The notes under the pieces are model-generated. The model did no database searches and was not told the DNA's origin. It saw only the letters and a program-made list of their open reading frames with translations. A stretch of DNA of 63,484 bases, taken from NCBI RefSeq assembly GCF_000469345.1, contig NZ_KI271128.1, positions 1 through 63,484 on the forward strand, given 5' to 3'. The DNA is from Eubacterium ramulus ATCC 29099. GTDB lineage: Bacteria; Bacillota; Clostridia; Lachnospirales; Lachnospiraceae. Both the position numbers and the translations under genes were made by a program. This document shows positions 26,353 to 35,320 of the stretch, piece after piece. Within the stretch, counting starts at the first letter, position 1, and each line of letters opens with the position of its first letter.

Positions 26353-27222
26353 CTACGCTGTCACAAAATATCCGATAATAGAAAGAATACCGACTACCAG
26401 ACAGTATATGGAAAAATATGTAAATTTTCTTTTTTTCACGATTACAAGCATCGTCTTGATACAGATATATCCCACCACTGCTGCCACCAGCATACCGACT
26501 GCATAAATACCAAGCTGGGAGCTGCCAATGGCCGCACTTCCAATATCTTTCAATTGAAGCACCATAGCTCCGAGAATTGCCGGAATAGACATAATAAAGG
26601 AATACTTTACAGCAAACTTCCGGTCAAATCCGCTGAGTGCACACGCGGTGATCGTCGTTCCTGAACGGGAAATACCAGGCAACGTCGCGATGCCCTGGCA
26701 GATACCGATGATAAACGCATTTGCATACCCTACCTGTTTCGGTCTCTTGTGTCCTTCCGGCACCCGGTCACAGATAAAGAGCAATCCTGCTGTAATGATC
26801 AGGCAGATACCCGGAACGAACAGAATCTCGGAGGCAGCTGTCACAAGGTCGGAAGCGACAAACCCAAGGATTCCCGTTGGAATTGTCGATACGATCACAA
26901 GCATGACAAATTTCCGATATCCATTGTAAACCACATGCCGGTAGACACCATCTCCGTTCTTCCCGATCAGGACCGTCAGATTGTAGATACAATCAATGAC
27001 TATGCCGATGAATTCTTTCACCAGATGAAAGATATCTTTGTAATACACAATACAGACCGCCAACAATGTTCCCACATGAAGCATGATATCGAACAAAAGT
27101 CCCGTGTCTGTATTTACATTAAATAATATTTTAAAAAGTGCCAGATGACCAGAGCTGCTTACCGGCAGAAATTCCGTCAGTCCCTGAATCAGTCCCATGA
27201 TCACAGATTGTACCATTGACAT
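26353..27222 (-). CDS. uppP: Undecaprenyl-diphosphatase
   Basis: UppP/BacA recycles the C55 lipid carrier by removing a phosphate and contributes to bacitracin tolerance. From the ATG at 27222 it has 289 residues with multiple membrane helices. The signature GLTEFLPVSSSGHL and the second motif PGISRSGTTI are intact. AGAGGG is eight bases upstream. It overlaps neither neighbour. Confidence 0.96.
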   Translation of the reverse strand: MSMVQSVIMGLIQGLTEFLPVSSSGHLALFKILFNVNTDTGLLFDIMLHVGTLLAVCIVYYKDIFHLVKEFIGIVIDCIYNLTVLIGKNGDGVYRHVVYNGYRKFVMLVIVSTIPTGILGFVASDLVTAASEILFVPGICLIITAGLLFICDRVPEGHKRPKQVGYANAFIIGICQGIATLPGISRSGTTITACALSGFDRKFAVKYSFIMSIPAILGAMVLQLKDIGSAAIGSSQLGIYAVGMLVAAVVGYICIKTMLVIVKKRKFTYFSIYCLVVGILSIIGYFVTA

Positions 27223-27258
27223 CCGATTATCCCTCTTCTTTCGTACATGATTATTGTT

Positions 27259-27287
27259 AGCATACCACATTTTTTCACGGATGTCAT
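27259..27287 (-). promoter_or_regulatory. Probable promoter of uppP
   Basis: ATGACA (27282-27287) and TATGCT (27259-27264) have a 17-base spacer on the minus strand, 37 bases before uppP. Both hexamers are imperfect. Confidence 0.4.
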
Positions 27288-27312
27288 CTGTGATTTTCCG
27301 CTGCTCTTTTTT

Positions 27313-27987
27313 TCAGATGCTGCTTTCATTGATCATAAAATGCAGACGCTGTACCGCATCGCTGATACCCCCAACTTCATTGATGATACCTTCCTCCACC
27401 GCCTGATGCCCCACCAGGATGGTTCCAAGATCTTTTGTCAGCATCCCCGTATTCAGCATCAGTTCTTCCATACGTTCCCGGTTCGTCTGACTGTGGGATG
27501 CAATAAATCCGGTAATCCGATCCTGCATCTGCTGAAAATAATCATATGTCTGTGGTGCTCCGATCACGGTACCGCTCATACGCACAGGATGGATTACCAT
27601 GGTTCCTGTAGGAACGATAAAAGAGTAGTCCGCAGCAACTGCCAGCGGCACACCTATAGAATGGCTTCCGCCCAATACCAACGATACCACCGGCTTACTT
27701 AAAGAAGCAATCATCTCCGCAATGGCCAGACCGGATTCCACATCTCCACCAACCGTATTCAGAAGCACCAACAATCCGTCAATCTCCCGGTCATCCTCCA
27801 CCTGAGCCAGTTTGGGCAGCACATGCTCATATTTTGTTGTCTTTGTATTTGCTGACAGGCATTCATGTCCCTCCACTTCACCAATAATGGATAACAGATG
27901 CAGTTTATGCTGCTGCCGGTTGTCTGCCAGTTCCATCTGTCCATACTCTTTTATTTCCTGATTTTTTACTTCTTTTTGTTCTGACAT
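27313..27987 (-). CDS. ClpP-family serine protease, TepA/YmfB-like
   Basis: A 224-residue Clp-protease-fold protein. The catalytic Ser is in GGSHSIGVPLA and the His in MVIHPVRM. NTVGGDVESGLAIAEMI replaces the usual ClpP N-terminal segment. It lacks the housekeeping ClpP signatures and matches the translocation-enhancing TepA group of Firmicutes, which sits beside spoIIIE as here. The substrate is unknown; a peptidase role in secretion quality control is known for Bacillus TepA. GGAGG is nine bases before the ATG. Confidence 0.85.
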   Translation of the reverse strand: MSEQKEVKNQEIKEYGQMELADNRQQHKLHLLSIIGEVEGHECLSANTKTTKYEHVLPKLAQVEDDREIDGLLVLLNTVGGDVESGLAIAEMIASLSKPVVSLVLGGSHSIGVPLAVAADYSFIVPTGTMVIHPVRMSGTVIGAPQTYDYFQQMQDRITGFIASHSQTNRERMEELMLNTGMLTKDLGTILVGHQAVEEGIINEVGGISDAVQRLHFMINESSI

Positions 27988-28027
27988 TACACCATTCCTC
28001 CATGTTTTTCAAAAGTATGTGCAGATT

Positions 28028-28073
28028 AAAAAAAAATATGCCCGTACAGTTCATAAAAACTGTACGGGCATAT
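28028..28073 (-). terminator. Intrinsic terminator of glgA
   Basis: A perfect 16-bp stem (ATATGCCCGTACAGTT and complement) with a 6-base loop, followed on the minus strand by eight T residues, nine bases after the glgA stop. Confidence 0.95.
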
Positions 28074-28081
28074 TGCATCTT

Positions 28082-29530
28082 TTATCCAATCAGATAACTG
28101 TATAAGCCTGCATAACGTCCGGCAGAAACTTTCCATGAGAAATCCTTTGCCATACCGCGGTCTACGATCTGATTCCACTGACGTTTCCGTTCAAAAAATA
28201 CGGTCTTGGAATAGTTGATCACATTCAACATATCCTCACCATTATAATTGGTAAAGGAAAATCCTGTTCCGGTATTCTCATACTCATTGTATGGCTCCAC
28301 CGTATCTTTCAATCCACCTGTCTCACGTACAATCGGCACAGTTCCGTAACGAAATGCCATCAGCTGTGTCAGACCACATGGTTCAAACCGGGACGGCATC
28401 AGAAACGCATCGGCAGATGCATACAATTTCTGAGCCAGATCAGAATCATAACAGATATTGGCCGATACCCGGTCTCCATATTTCCATGCAAAGTGCCGGA
28501 ACATATTTTCATAACGCTCTTCACCTGTTCCAATCACAACAAACTGTGTATTATCATCCAGGATACGTTCAAAAACATAATCTATCAGATCCAGCCCCTT
28601 CTGATCTGTCAGACGGGAGATCAGACCGATCATGTATTTCTTCTTATCTACAGTCAATCCCAGCATCTCCTGCAATTTCACTTTATTCTCAGATTTCTTC
28701 TTGCGGAAATTATCACGGTTATAATTTACAAACAGCTTCGGATCCGTCTCCGGATTATAAATATCATAATCAATTCCATTCACAATACCCTGCATATCAA
28801 AATGCCGTGCAGAGAGCAGACCATCCAGTCCTTCCCCATAATACGGTGTCTGAATCTCCTGCGCATAAGTATCGCTGACTGTCGTGATGTAATCAGCGTA
28901 AACAAGTCCGCCTTTGAGCATATTCGCATCTTTCTGGAACTCCAGCTTATCCGGTGTAAACAATTCCTTGGGGAATCCGGTGAGTCCCATCATAGTCTTC
29001 ACATCCCAGATACCTTGAAATTTCAGGTTGTGGATCGTCATGATTGTTTTCATGCCCCAAAAGAACATATCGCCCTGGAACTCTGTTTTCAAAAATACCG
29101 GGATCAAACCTGCCTGCCAGTCATGACAGTGAATCAGATCCGGCTGAAAACCAATCTGCGGCAGCATAGATAATACCGCTTTATCAAAAAATGTAAATTT
29201 CTCAATATCATAACGGATATCTCCATATGGAAGAAAACAGTCGAAATATTCCTGGTTGTCAATGAAATAATAAGTAATCCCATCCAGCTCATATTTCAGA
29301 ACACCTACATATTTACTCGGCACGTACGGACCGGTTCCCATATAAAAATGTGTGACATATTCAAACTGATTCCGATATTTTTCCGGAATGCAGGAATAAT
29401 TCGGAATCACAACCCGAACGTCCCATTCTTCTTTATCAAACTGTTTTGGAAGTGCGCCGCACACGTCGGCAAGTCCTCCGGTTTTGATAAACGGTACACA
29501 CTCTGAAGCAGCAAATAAAACCTTTTTCAT
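28082..29530 (-). CDS. glgA: Glycogen synthase (ADP-glucose type)
   Basis: A GT5 glucosyltransferase that extends alpha-1,4-glucan from ADP-glucose. It has 482 residues from the ATG at 29530 (AGGGGG upstream). KTGGLADVCGALPK near the N-terminus is the nucleotide-sugar loop; HCHDWQAGL, ISRLTDQKGLDL and the C-terminal PSRFEPCGLTQLMA follow. It forms a single-gene unit with its own promoter and terminator; glgB is at 61613-63406. Confidence 0.97.
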   Translation of the reverse strand: MKKVLFAASECVPFIKTGGLADVCGALPKQFDKEEWDVRVVIPNYSCIPEKYRNQFEYVTHFYMGTGPYVPSKYVGVLKYELDGITYYFIDNQEYFDCFLPYGDIRYDIEKFTFFDKAVLSMLPQIGFQPDLIHCHDWQAGLIPVFLKTEFQGDMFFWGMKTIMTIHNLKFQGIWDVKTMMGLTGFPKELFTPDKLEFQKDANMLKGGLVYADYITTVSDTYAQEIQTPYYGEGLDGLLSARHFDMQGIVNGIDYDIYNPETDPKLFVNYNRDNFRKKKSENKVKLQEMLGLTVDKKKYMIGLISRLTDQKGLDLIDYVFERILDDNTQFVVIGTGEERYENMFRHFAWKYGDRVSANICYDSDLAQKLYASADAFLMPSRFEPCGLTQLMAFRYGTVPIVRETGGLKDTVEPYNEYENTGTGFSFTNYNGEDMLNVINYSKTVFFERKRQWNQIVDRGMAKDFSWKVSAGRYAGLYSYLIG

Positions 29531-29593
29531 TTTGAACCCCCTGACTTTCATTCCCGGATGCAGATCCGGATTGCATTCAAATTTATTGATTTC

Positions 29594-29622
29594 ATTATAC
29601 CATAGGAACGGTGCAATGTAAA
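29594..29622 (-). promoter_or_regulatory. Sigma-A promoter of glgA
   Basis: TTTACA (29617-29622) and TATAAT (29594-29599) with a 17-base spacer, about 65 bases upstream of the glgA start. Confidence 0.75.
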
Positions 29623-29645
29623 AGGTCACTTATCAAATCCCCACA

Positions 29646-29687
29646 AAAAATGACCGGTGTCTTCGCTTTGTAACACCGGCCATTTTT
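29646..29687 (-). terminator. Intrinsic terminator of yebC
   Basis: A 15-bp stem with one mismatch (AAAAATGGCCGGTGT paired with ACACCGGTCATTTTT on the minus strand), placed about 34 bases after the yebC stop and ending in a T run. Confidence 0.9.
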
Positions 29688-29720
29688 GTTTTCCTATAAT
29701 TTCATTGTAATGGGAAGCGA

Positions 29721-30449
29721 TTACTCGTCCCAGTTATGATATACCTGCTGTACATCATCATCTGCATCCAGCAGATCCAGAATCTTGTTAATGCAATATA
29801 AATCCTGCTCATCTGTCAGTTCTACATAAGTCTGCGGAATCATAGTAACTTCAGCACTTGCCATTTCAATTCCCGCATCCTCTAATGCCTGTCTTACTTC
29901 ACTGAAAGAATCCGGATCAGTGATGATTTCAAAACTATCCTCTTCCTCACTGAAATCCTCTGCACCTGCATCCAGTGCTGCCATCATCAGATCATCTGCA
30001 TCCATATCACAGTTCTCTTTATCAATGATGATCTGACCTTTTTTATCAAACATATAAGATACACAGCCCGGTGTTCCTACATTTCCTTTTCCTTTTGTAA
30101 AAGCATTTCTTACATTTGCTGCTGTACGGTTCTTGTTATCTGTCAGTGCATCAACAATGATCGCTGTACCGCTCGGACCATACCCTTCATAAGAAACATA
30201 CTCATAATTTACGGAATTTGCATCTCCGGCAGCCTTTTTGATACCACGGTCAATCGTATCATTCGGCATATTATTTGCTTTTGCTTTTGCGATAACATCA
30301 CGGAGTCTGCTATTATTTGCAGGATCCGGTCCACCCTCTTTTACTGCAACTGCAATCTCACGTCCGATAATGGTAAAAATTTTTCCTTTTGCAGCATCAT
30401 TTTTTTCTTTTTTATGTTTAATATTTGCAAACTTTGAATGTCCTGACAT
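29721..30449 (-). CDS. yebC: YebC/PmpR-family regulator/translation factor
   Basis: A 242-residue cytosolic protein with the conserved opening [14 protein letters not shown] and the DRGIKKA and [14 protein letters not shown] segments. The family was named as DNA-binding regulators; more recent work assigns members a role in relieving ribosome stalls at proline-rich sequences. Which role applies here is not visible. GGGAG precedes the ATG and a strong promoter overlaps the end of the upstream gene. Confidence 0.93.
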   Translation of the reverse strand: MSGHSKFANIKHKKEKNDAAKGKIFTIIGREIAVAVKEGGPDPANNSRLRDVIAKAKANNMPNDTIDRGIKKAAGDANSVNYEYVSYEGYGPSGTAIIVDALTDNKNRTAANVRNAFTKGKGNVGTPGCVSYMFDKKGQIIIDKENCDMDADDLMMAALDAGAEDFSEEEDSFEIITDPDSFSEVRQALEDAGIEMASAEVTMIPQTYVELTDEQDLYCINKILDLLDADDDVQQVYHNWDE

Positions 30450-30486
30450 TTTTATCTCTCCCTATCTTTTTTCGAAACTATCCGCT

Positions 30487-30515
30487 ATTATAGCACACTA
30501 TCTCTATTCTGACAA
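30487..30515 (-). promoter_or_regulatory. Sigma-A promoter of yebC
   Basis: TTGTCA (30510-30515) and TATAAT (30487-30492) with a 17-base spacer. The -35 lies inside the last codons of the CBS protein gene. Confidence 0.75.
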
Positions 30516-31397
30516 GATTTGTTTCTCTTCCTCCAGCGGTTCTTTTGTTACACGAACAGTCCTTATTACCCTATGTTCCACCAGCAGCACATCAAACCGG
30601 TAACCGTATGCAGAGACCTGATAGTGTTCCCCGTTCACCGGGATCTTGTTGATCCGGGAGATCAGAAATCCACTCAGTGTATCAAAATCCTCCAGTTCTT
30701 CCCCATGGATTTCCAGAAGTTCGCACACATCATCAAAATCCGTCATTCCATCAATGACATAACTGCCGTCTGCTTCTTCCACAATCTGCTCTTCTTCCGC
30801 ATCATGTTCATCAAAAATATTTCCGACGATCTCCTCCAGAATATCTTCCATCGTCACAAGACCGGAAGTTTGACCGTATTCGTCCACCACGATCACCATA
30901 TGGATTTTCTGGGACTGCATGTTCTTAAACAACACATCAATATTTCGTGTCTCCGGAATAAAAGATGCCGGGCGGATCAGATCATTGATCTTCGTCAGCT
31001 GCTGCTCCATATTTGTCTGATCCAGCATCTGGTTCAAAATATCCTTAATATGTATGATACCGATAATATTATCAACATCATCCAGATATACCGGATAACG
31101 GGAATATCCCATATCCCGGATCTCTGCCAGCACTTCCTGCAGAGAGCAGGTGCCGTCCAGTGCCATGATCTGCTTGCGATGAGTCATAATATCCTTCGCC
31201 TCTTTCTGATCCAGAGTAAAAATATTATTGATCATCTCCGCTTCACTTTCCTGCAGCACACCATTCTCATGCCCTTCATTTACCATGGACATAATTTCCT
31301 GCTCTGTCAGATCTTCTCCGGCCGTCCACCGTCCCTTTCCAAATATTCGCTTAAAACCTTTTCCGAATGTATTAAACGGACTACTGTCATCCTCCAT
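30504..31397 (-). CDS. CorC/HlyC-type CBS-pair protein
   Basis: A 297-residue soluble protein: N-terminal helical stretch, two CBS motifs (about 65-185, with DIMTHRKQIMAL and GLVTMEDILEEIVG) and a C-terminal CorC_HlyC transporter-associated domain (about 205-285). It lacks the DUF21 membrane domain of long hemolysin-like relatives, so it corresponds to the short CorC form linked to magnesium and cobalt handling. Nucleotide binding by the CBS pair is a family property. GGAGGAG is nine bases before the ATG. Confidence 0.85.
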   Translation of the reverse strand: MEDDSSPFNTFGKGFKRIFGKGRWTAGEDLTEQEIMSMVNEGHENGVLQESEAEMINNIFTLDQKEAKDIMTHRKQIMALDGTCSLQEVLAEIRDMGYSRYPVYLDDVDNIIGIIHIKDILNQMLDQTNMEQQLTKINDLIRPASFIPETRNIDVLFKNMQSQKIHMVIVVDEYGQTSGLVTMEDILEEIVGNIFDEHDAEEEQIVEEADGSYVIDGMTDFDDVCELLEIHGEELEDFDTLSGFLISRINKIPVNGEHYQVSAYGYRFDVLLVEHRVIRTVRVTKEPLEEEKQILSE

Positions 31398-31421
31398 TGT
31401 CTCATACTCCTCCTATGTAAT

Positions 31422-31763
31422 TTACAATTCCAGACTGATTCGCAGCGCCTTTCCTACTTTTTCCATAATTTCACTGTCCAGATGACAGATTTTATCTTTC
31501 AGGCGCACTTTATCTATGGTTCGCAGCTGCTCCAGCAGAATCACAGAATCTTTCACCATATGATAGCGGACTGCATTCAGCTCGATATGGGTCGGTAATT
31601 TTGCTTTATTCATCCGTGATGTGATTGCTGCACATATCACGGTAGGGCTGTGCCGGTTGCCGATATCATTCTGAATGATCAGCACCGGTCGCACCCCCCC
31701 CTGCTCCGATCCAACCACCGGTCGCAGATCTGCATAATAAATATCTCCTCTTCGAATCAACAT
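31422..31763 (-). CDS. mazF: MazF/EndoA-type endoribonuclease, no antitoxin gene
   Basis: A 113-residue PemK/MazF-fold RNase that cleaves single-stranded mRNA at short sequences. It shows [10 protein letters not shown], the catalytic Arg in [12 protein letters not shown] and the Thr/Ser in CAAITSR. The ATG at 31763 follows GGAG by eight bases. The alr-mazF order matches Bacillus, but there the antitoxin gene lies between them. Here only 94 bases separate alr from mazF, too few for a roughly 90-residue MazE, and none is seen downstream. Confidence 0.92.
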   Translation of the reverse strand: MLIRRGDIYYADLRPVVGSEQGGVRPVLIIQNDIGNRHSPTVICAAITSRMNKAKLPTHIELNAVRYHMVKDSVILLEQLRTIDKVRLKDKICHLDSEIMEKVGKALRISLEL

Positions 31764-31857
31764 GTCACACACTCCATCTGTTCAGGTTGTTTTCATTCTT
31801 CCCATTTTCAGCGTGCGTATTCTGTTTTCATCGAAATTTTTTCAGCATCTGCCCGGG

Positions 31858-32994
31858 CTATTTCTGTTTTACATAAACCCGTGGGATTCTCTTGTTGAGA
31901 TCGCAGACAAATTCATAATTAAACCGGCCGGACAGATCTCCAAGTTCCTCTAGCGTGATACACTCTGCACCATCTCTTCCAATGAGAGTTACTTCATCTC
32001 CCGGACATACATCTGCAATATCTGTCACATCCACCATCATCTGATCCATGCAGACTCTTCCACAAATTGCTGCACGTTTGCCATGGATCAACACATAACC
32101 CTGATTGGACAGGCTGCGCGGATAACCGTCCGCATATCCTACCGGCACCGTTGCAATCCGCATCGGATGCTCCACCTCAAATGTTCCACCATAACTGATG
32201 ATTCGTCCCGGTTCCAGTTCTTTGACATGCACCACATGACTTTTCAGGGAAAGCAATGGCTGCAGATCAATATTTTCTTTATTCACTTCATCCGACGGCC
32301 ACAGACCATATAAAATAATGCCCGCCCGGACAATATCTTTGTTATATTCCGGCAGATCCACAATACCTGCACTATTTGATACATGGTGGACCGGAATAGA
32401 CACCTGACGTTCCTTCAGCCAGGTGATCATCTGCTCATAAGCAGCCTCCTGTTTCTTTGTAAACGCTTTATCTGTTTCATCTGCCTTGGAAAAATGAGTA
32501 AAGATTCCTTCTATCATAATATGCGGCAGCTTTGCAATCTGTGCGATCGCATCTGCAGACTGCTCCGTCACCTGAAAACCGATACGGCTCATGCCGGTAT
32601 CCAGTTTGATATGGATCTTACAGATCTTATCCTGTCTCATTGCTTCCTCAGACAGCTGTTTTGCACGTATCAGAGAAAAAACTGCCGGACGCAGATTTTC
32701 CTGTACGATCTGTGCATCGTATTCCGGAAACGTATAGCCCAGGATCAGAATCGGTTTTTTGATTCCGTTCGTATACAATTCCTCCGCTTCTTCCGGCGTT
32801 GCGACTGCGTAACCCCAGACATCCTCCCGTTTTTCCATGACTTCTGCAAGTGGAACGGCACCGTGCCCGTAACCATCTGCCTTCACCACGGCAATAATCT
32901 TCGTTTCCTTTCTGATACAGCGATGTATTTCATCCAAATTATGTGTTAATGCATCCAGATCAATGTCTGCACATATTCTCCGATATTCTTTCAT
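31858..32994 (-). CDS. alr: Alanine racemase
   Basis: PLP-dependent enzyme producing D-Ala for peptidoglycan. It has 378 residues; the PLP lysine lies in VVKADGYGHGA (Lys38), the catalytic Tyr in RIISYGGTF, and VPVGYADGYPRSL follows. Its start overlaps the end of nnrE/D by 4 bases, so the two are translationally coupled. Confidence 0.97.
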   Translation of the reverse strand: MKEYRRICADIDLDALTHNLDEIHRCIRKETKIIAVVKADGYGHGAVPLAEVMEKREDVWGYAVATPEEAEELYTNGIKKPILILGYTFPEYDAQIVQENLRPAVFSLIRAKQLSEEAMRQDKICKIHIKLDTGMSRIGFQVTEQSADAIAQIAKLPHIMIEGIFTHFSKADETDKAFTKKQEAAYEQMITWLKERQVSIPVHHVSNSAGIVDLPEYNKDIVRAGIILYGLWPSDEVNKENIDLQPLLSLKSHVVHVKELEPGRIISYGGTFEVEHPMRIATVPVGYADGYPRSLSNQGYVLIHGKRAAICGRVCMDQMMVDVTDIADVCPGDEVTLIGRDGAECITLEELGDLSGRFNYEFVCDLNKRIPRVYVKQK

Positions 32995-34502
32995 TGTCTT
33001 TTTGTGTCCTCCTGTTTCCGCAACACATCCATAAGTCCATCCACAATATCACTGGCCATCATAGCACAATGTCCCACACGTTCTGCCGCTGCATCTCCTG
33101 CCAGTCCATGGATAAAGACACCAAGGGCTGCCGCCAGATATATATCCAGCTTCTGCGCCAGAAGCGCTCCGACCACACCGCTGAGCACATCTCCGGCTCC
33201 GGCTGTTGCCATACCGTGATTGCCGCTGACATTAATATAACTTTGTCCATCCGGCTGTGCTGTGATCGTTCTTGCATCTTTTAAAACTACAGTAATCTGA
33301 TGCTCCATTGCAAACTCCTGTGCTATCTGTACCAGCCGGTCCCTGATTTCAGTGATTGGCCGGCCGGTCAGTCTCGCCATCTCGCCCAGATGCGGTGTGA
33401 TCACCAGAGGAGACTGTACCAGTTTCCACCAGTCCGGATGCTTTGAGAGAAGATTCAGGGCATCCGCATCACACAGGCACGGAACCTGTATCCGTTTTAA
33501 CAGTTCATACAACATACGTTCCGACAAATCCGACTGACTGATTCCGGGACCTGCCACTACAGCATCTGCCCAGTGCAATTGTGTTTCTACAAATTTTACC
33601 ACATCTGTCCCGTTATTGTAAACTGCCAGAACTGCCTCCGGCACCTGTTCCTGCAAAATTATCCGGTTTTCTTCCACCGTTGCCACCCTTACCAGACCAC
33701 AGCCCATGCGATAAGCTGCTTTTGCCGCAAAAACAGCTGCTCCTGCCATCTGCTTCGATCCCGCCAAAATCAATAATTTTCCGTAGCTTCCCTTATTCGA
33801 ACGGTTCACACGCCGCGGCAATCGTTTCAGATCCGATGTCTCCAGCACCTTCAGTTCCGGTTTGATCTCATACAAACTCTGCTCATCGATGCCAATATCT
33901 GCCACTTTCAGCTCACCAGTATATTCTGCTCCCGGATACAACAGCTGACCGGCTTTGATAAATCCAAAGGTCACTGTCAAATCTGCTGCAAACGCCGTTC
34001 CCATAACAGCACCGGTATCAGCTGAAATGCCGGATGCGATATCAACTGCCACTTTATATCCATCCTGTTCCGTCATTTTCTGAAGAATTTCCGCATATTT
34101 TCCTGTTACCTCACGACTGAGCCCGATGCCAAACAAAGCATCTACGATCACATCCACGATGTCTTTTGGATACTCATCAGAAATTTCCACTCCATACTGT
34201 TCTGCAATAAACATCTGTCGTTTTGTTTCCTCCGTCGCTTTTTCCCGGTTTCCGGCAAAATAAATTGTCACATTGTATCCCTTCAGATAAAGCAGCCGTG
34301 CAACCGCCACGCCATCTCCTCCGTTGTTCCCGGACCCGCATACTACCAGCACTTTTGTCGCCGGATCTGGATAACGCTTTACAATCTCCTGCATCGTTGC
34401 CAGGGCAGCCCGCTCCATCAGAACTGCTGAGAGCATTCCCCGTCGCCGCATCGTATTTTCATCACACTGCTTCATTTCACGACTGTTCAAAATATATTTC
34501 AT
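32991..34502 (-). CDS. nnr: Bifunctional NAD(P)H-hydrate epimerase/dehydratase
   Basis: Repairs hydrated NADH and NADPH. The 503 residues combine an N-terminal epimerase (about 1-215, with VVCGSGNNGGDGVAVARLL) and a C-terminal ADP-dependent dehydratase of the ribokinase fold (about 230-495, with GSYGKLLILAGS, VITPHLGEMARLTG and NHGMATAGAGDVLSG). GGGAAGG precedes the ATG. It is first in an nnr-alr-mazF operon. Confidence 0.95.
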   Translation of the reverse strand: MKYILNSREMKQCDENTMRRRGMLSAVLMERAALATMQEIVKRYPDPATKVLVVCGSGNNGGDGVAVARLLYLKGYNVTIYFAGNREKATEETKRQMFIAEQYGVEISDEYPKDIVDVIVDALFGIGLSREVTGKYAEILQKMTEQDGYKVAVDIASGISADTGAVMGTAFAADLTVTFGFIKAGQLLYPGAEYTGELKVADIGIDEQSLYEIKPELKVLETSDLKRLPRRVNRSNKGSYGKLLILAGSKQMAGAAVFAAKAAYRMGCGLVRVATVEENRIILQEQVPEAVLAVYNNGTDVVKFVETQLHWADAVVAGPGISQSDLSERMLYELLKRIQVPCLCDADALNLLSKHPDWWKLVQSPLVITPHLGEMARLTGRPITEIRDRLVQIAQEFAMEHQITVVLKDARTITAQPDGQSYINVSGNHGMATAGAGDVLSGVVGALLAQKLDIYLAAALGVFIHGLAGDAAAERVGHCAMMASDIVDGLMDVLRKQEDTKRQ

Positions 34503-34554
34503 GACAGTTCCTTCCCTTCTATAACAAAACGCAATTTCCTATCATCATATGCTA

Positions 34555-34585
34555 AAAGCGCCCTGTCCTTACAACAAAGCGCTTT
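34555..34585 (-). terminator. Intrinsic terminator of rex
   Basis: A 7-bp GC-rich stem (AAAGCGC/GCGCTTT) with a 17-base loop, followed by TTTT on the minus strand, 13 bases after the rex stop. Confidence 0.65.
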
Positions 34586-34597
34586 CTTATTTCCTAC

Positions 34598-35233
34598 CTA
34601 TTTATCATCCTGTCTGCGAACAATGTTATAAGACAGCTGCATTAAACTGTCCGATAAATGAACATTTTCTACAACGACATCATCCGGAAGTTCCAAATCC
34701 AGATGTGCAAAATTCCAGATCGCATGGATGCCAAGTTCTACCAGCTTTTCCGCTGCCTGTTCTGCTTTTTCCTTCGGAAGTGTCAGAACTGCAATATCCA
34801 CACGCTGTGTCTTTAAAAACTCCGGAAGTTCATCCATCATATGTATCTCAATTCCACGTACTGACAATCCAGCCAATGCCGGATTTACATCAAATAATCC
34901 TGTGATCACAAATCCACGTTTTTCAAATTTTACATAATTTGCCAGTGCCTGTCCCATATTACCGGCTCCGACAACAATAATATTATGCTGTCTGTCAAGA
35001 CCAAGAATCTTACCGATTTCCTCATACAGATACTGTACATTATAACCATATCCCTGCTGACCAAATCCGCCAAAATTATTCAGATCCTGCCGAATCTGTG
35101 ATGCTGTAACTTTCATGCGGACACTGAGTTCATTGGATGAAATCCGTTCGACTCCATCATCCAATAATTCTCCCAGATATCGATAATATCGAGGCATACG
35201 CCGTATGACAGCCTGTGAAATTTCCTTCTGCAT
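34598..35233 (-). CDS. rex: Redox-sensing repressor Rex
   Basis: Senses the NADH/NAD+ ratio and represses fermentation and hydrogenase genes. The 211 residues comprise a winged-helix DNA-binding domain (1-80, including RISSNELS and DLNNFGGFGQQGYGY) and a Rossmann domain with VVGAGNMGQALANY. AAGGAG lies before the ATG. It has its own consensus promoter and a terminator, so it is a single-gene unit. Confidence 0.97.
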   Translation of the reverse strand: MQKEISQAVIRRMPRYYRYLGELLDDGVERISSNELSVRMKVTASQIRQDLNNFGGFGQQGYGYNVQYLYEEIGKILGLDRQHNIIVVGAGNMGQALANYVKFEKRGFVITGLFDVNPALAGLSVRGIEIHMMDELPEFLKTQRVDIAVLTLPKEKAEQAAEKLVELGIHAIWNFAHLDLELPDDVVVENVHLSDSLMQLSYNIVRRQDDK

Positions 35234-35284
35234 TGTTTCTATACTCCTTCAACCATCTGCAACATTCTGCAGTTATCTACGGTT

Positions 35285-35313
35285 ATTATATACACTTCAT
35301 TTCTTTTTGTCAA
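35285..35313 (-). promoter_or_regulatory. Consensus sigma-A promoter of rex
   Basis: TTGACA (35308-35313) and TATAAT (35285-35290) with a 17-base spacer. I see no clear Rex palindrome (TTGTTAA-type) overlapping it. Confidence 0.88.
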
Positions 35314-35320
35314 TTTTTTA

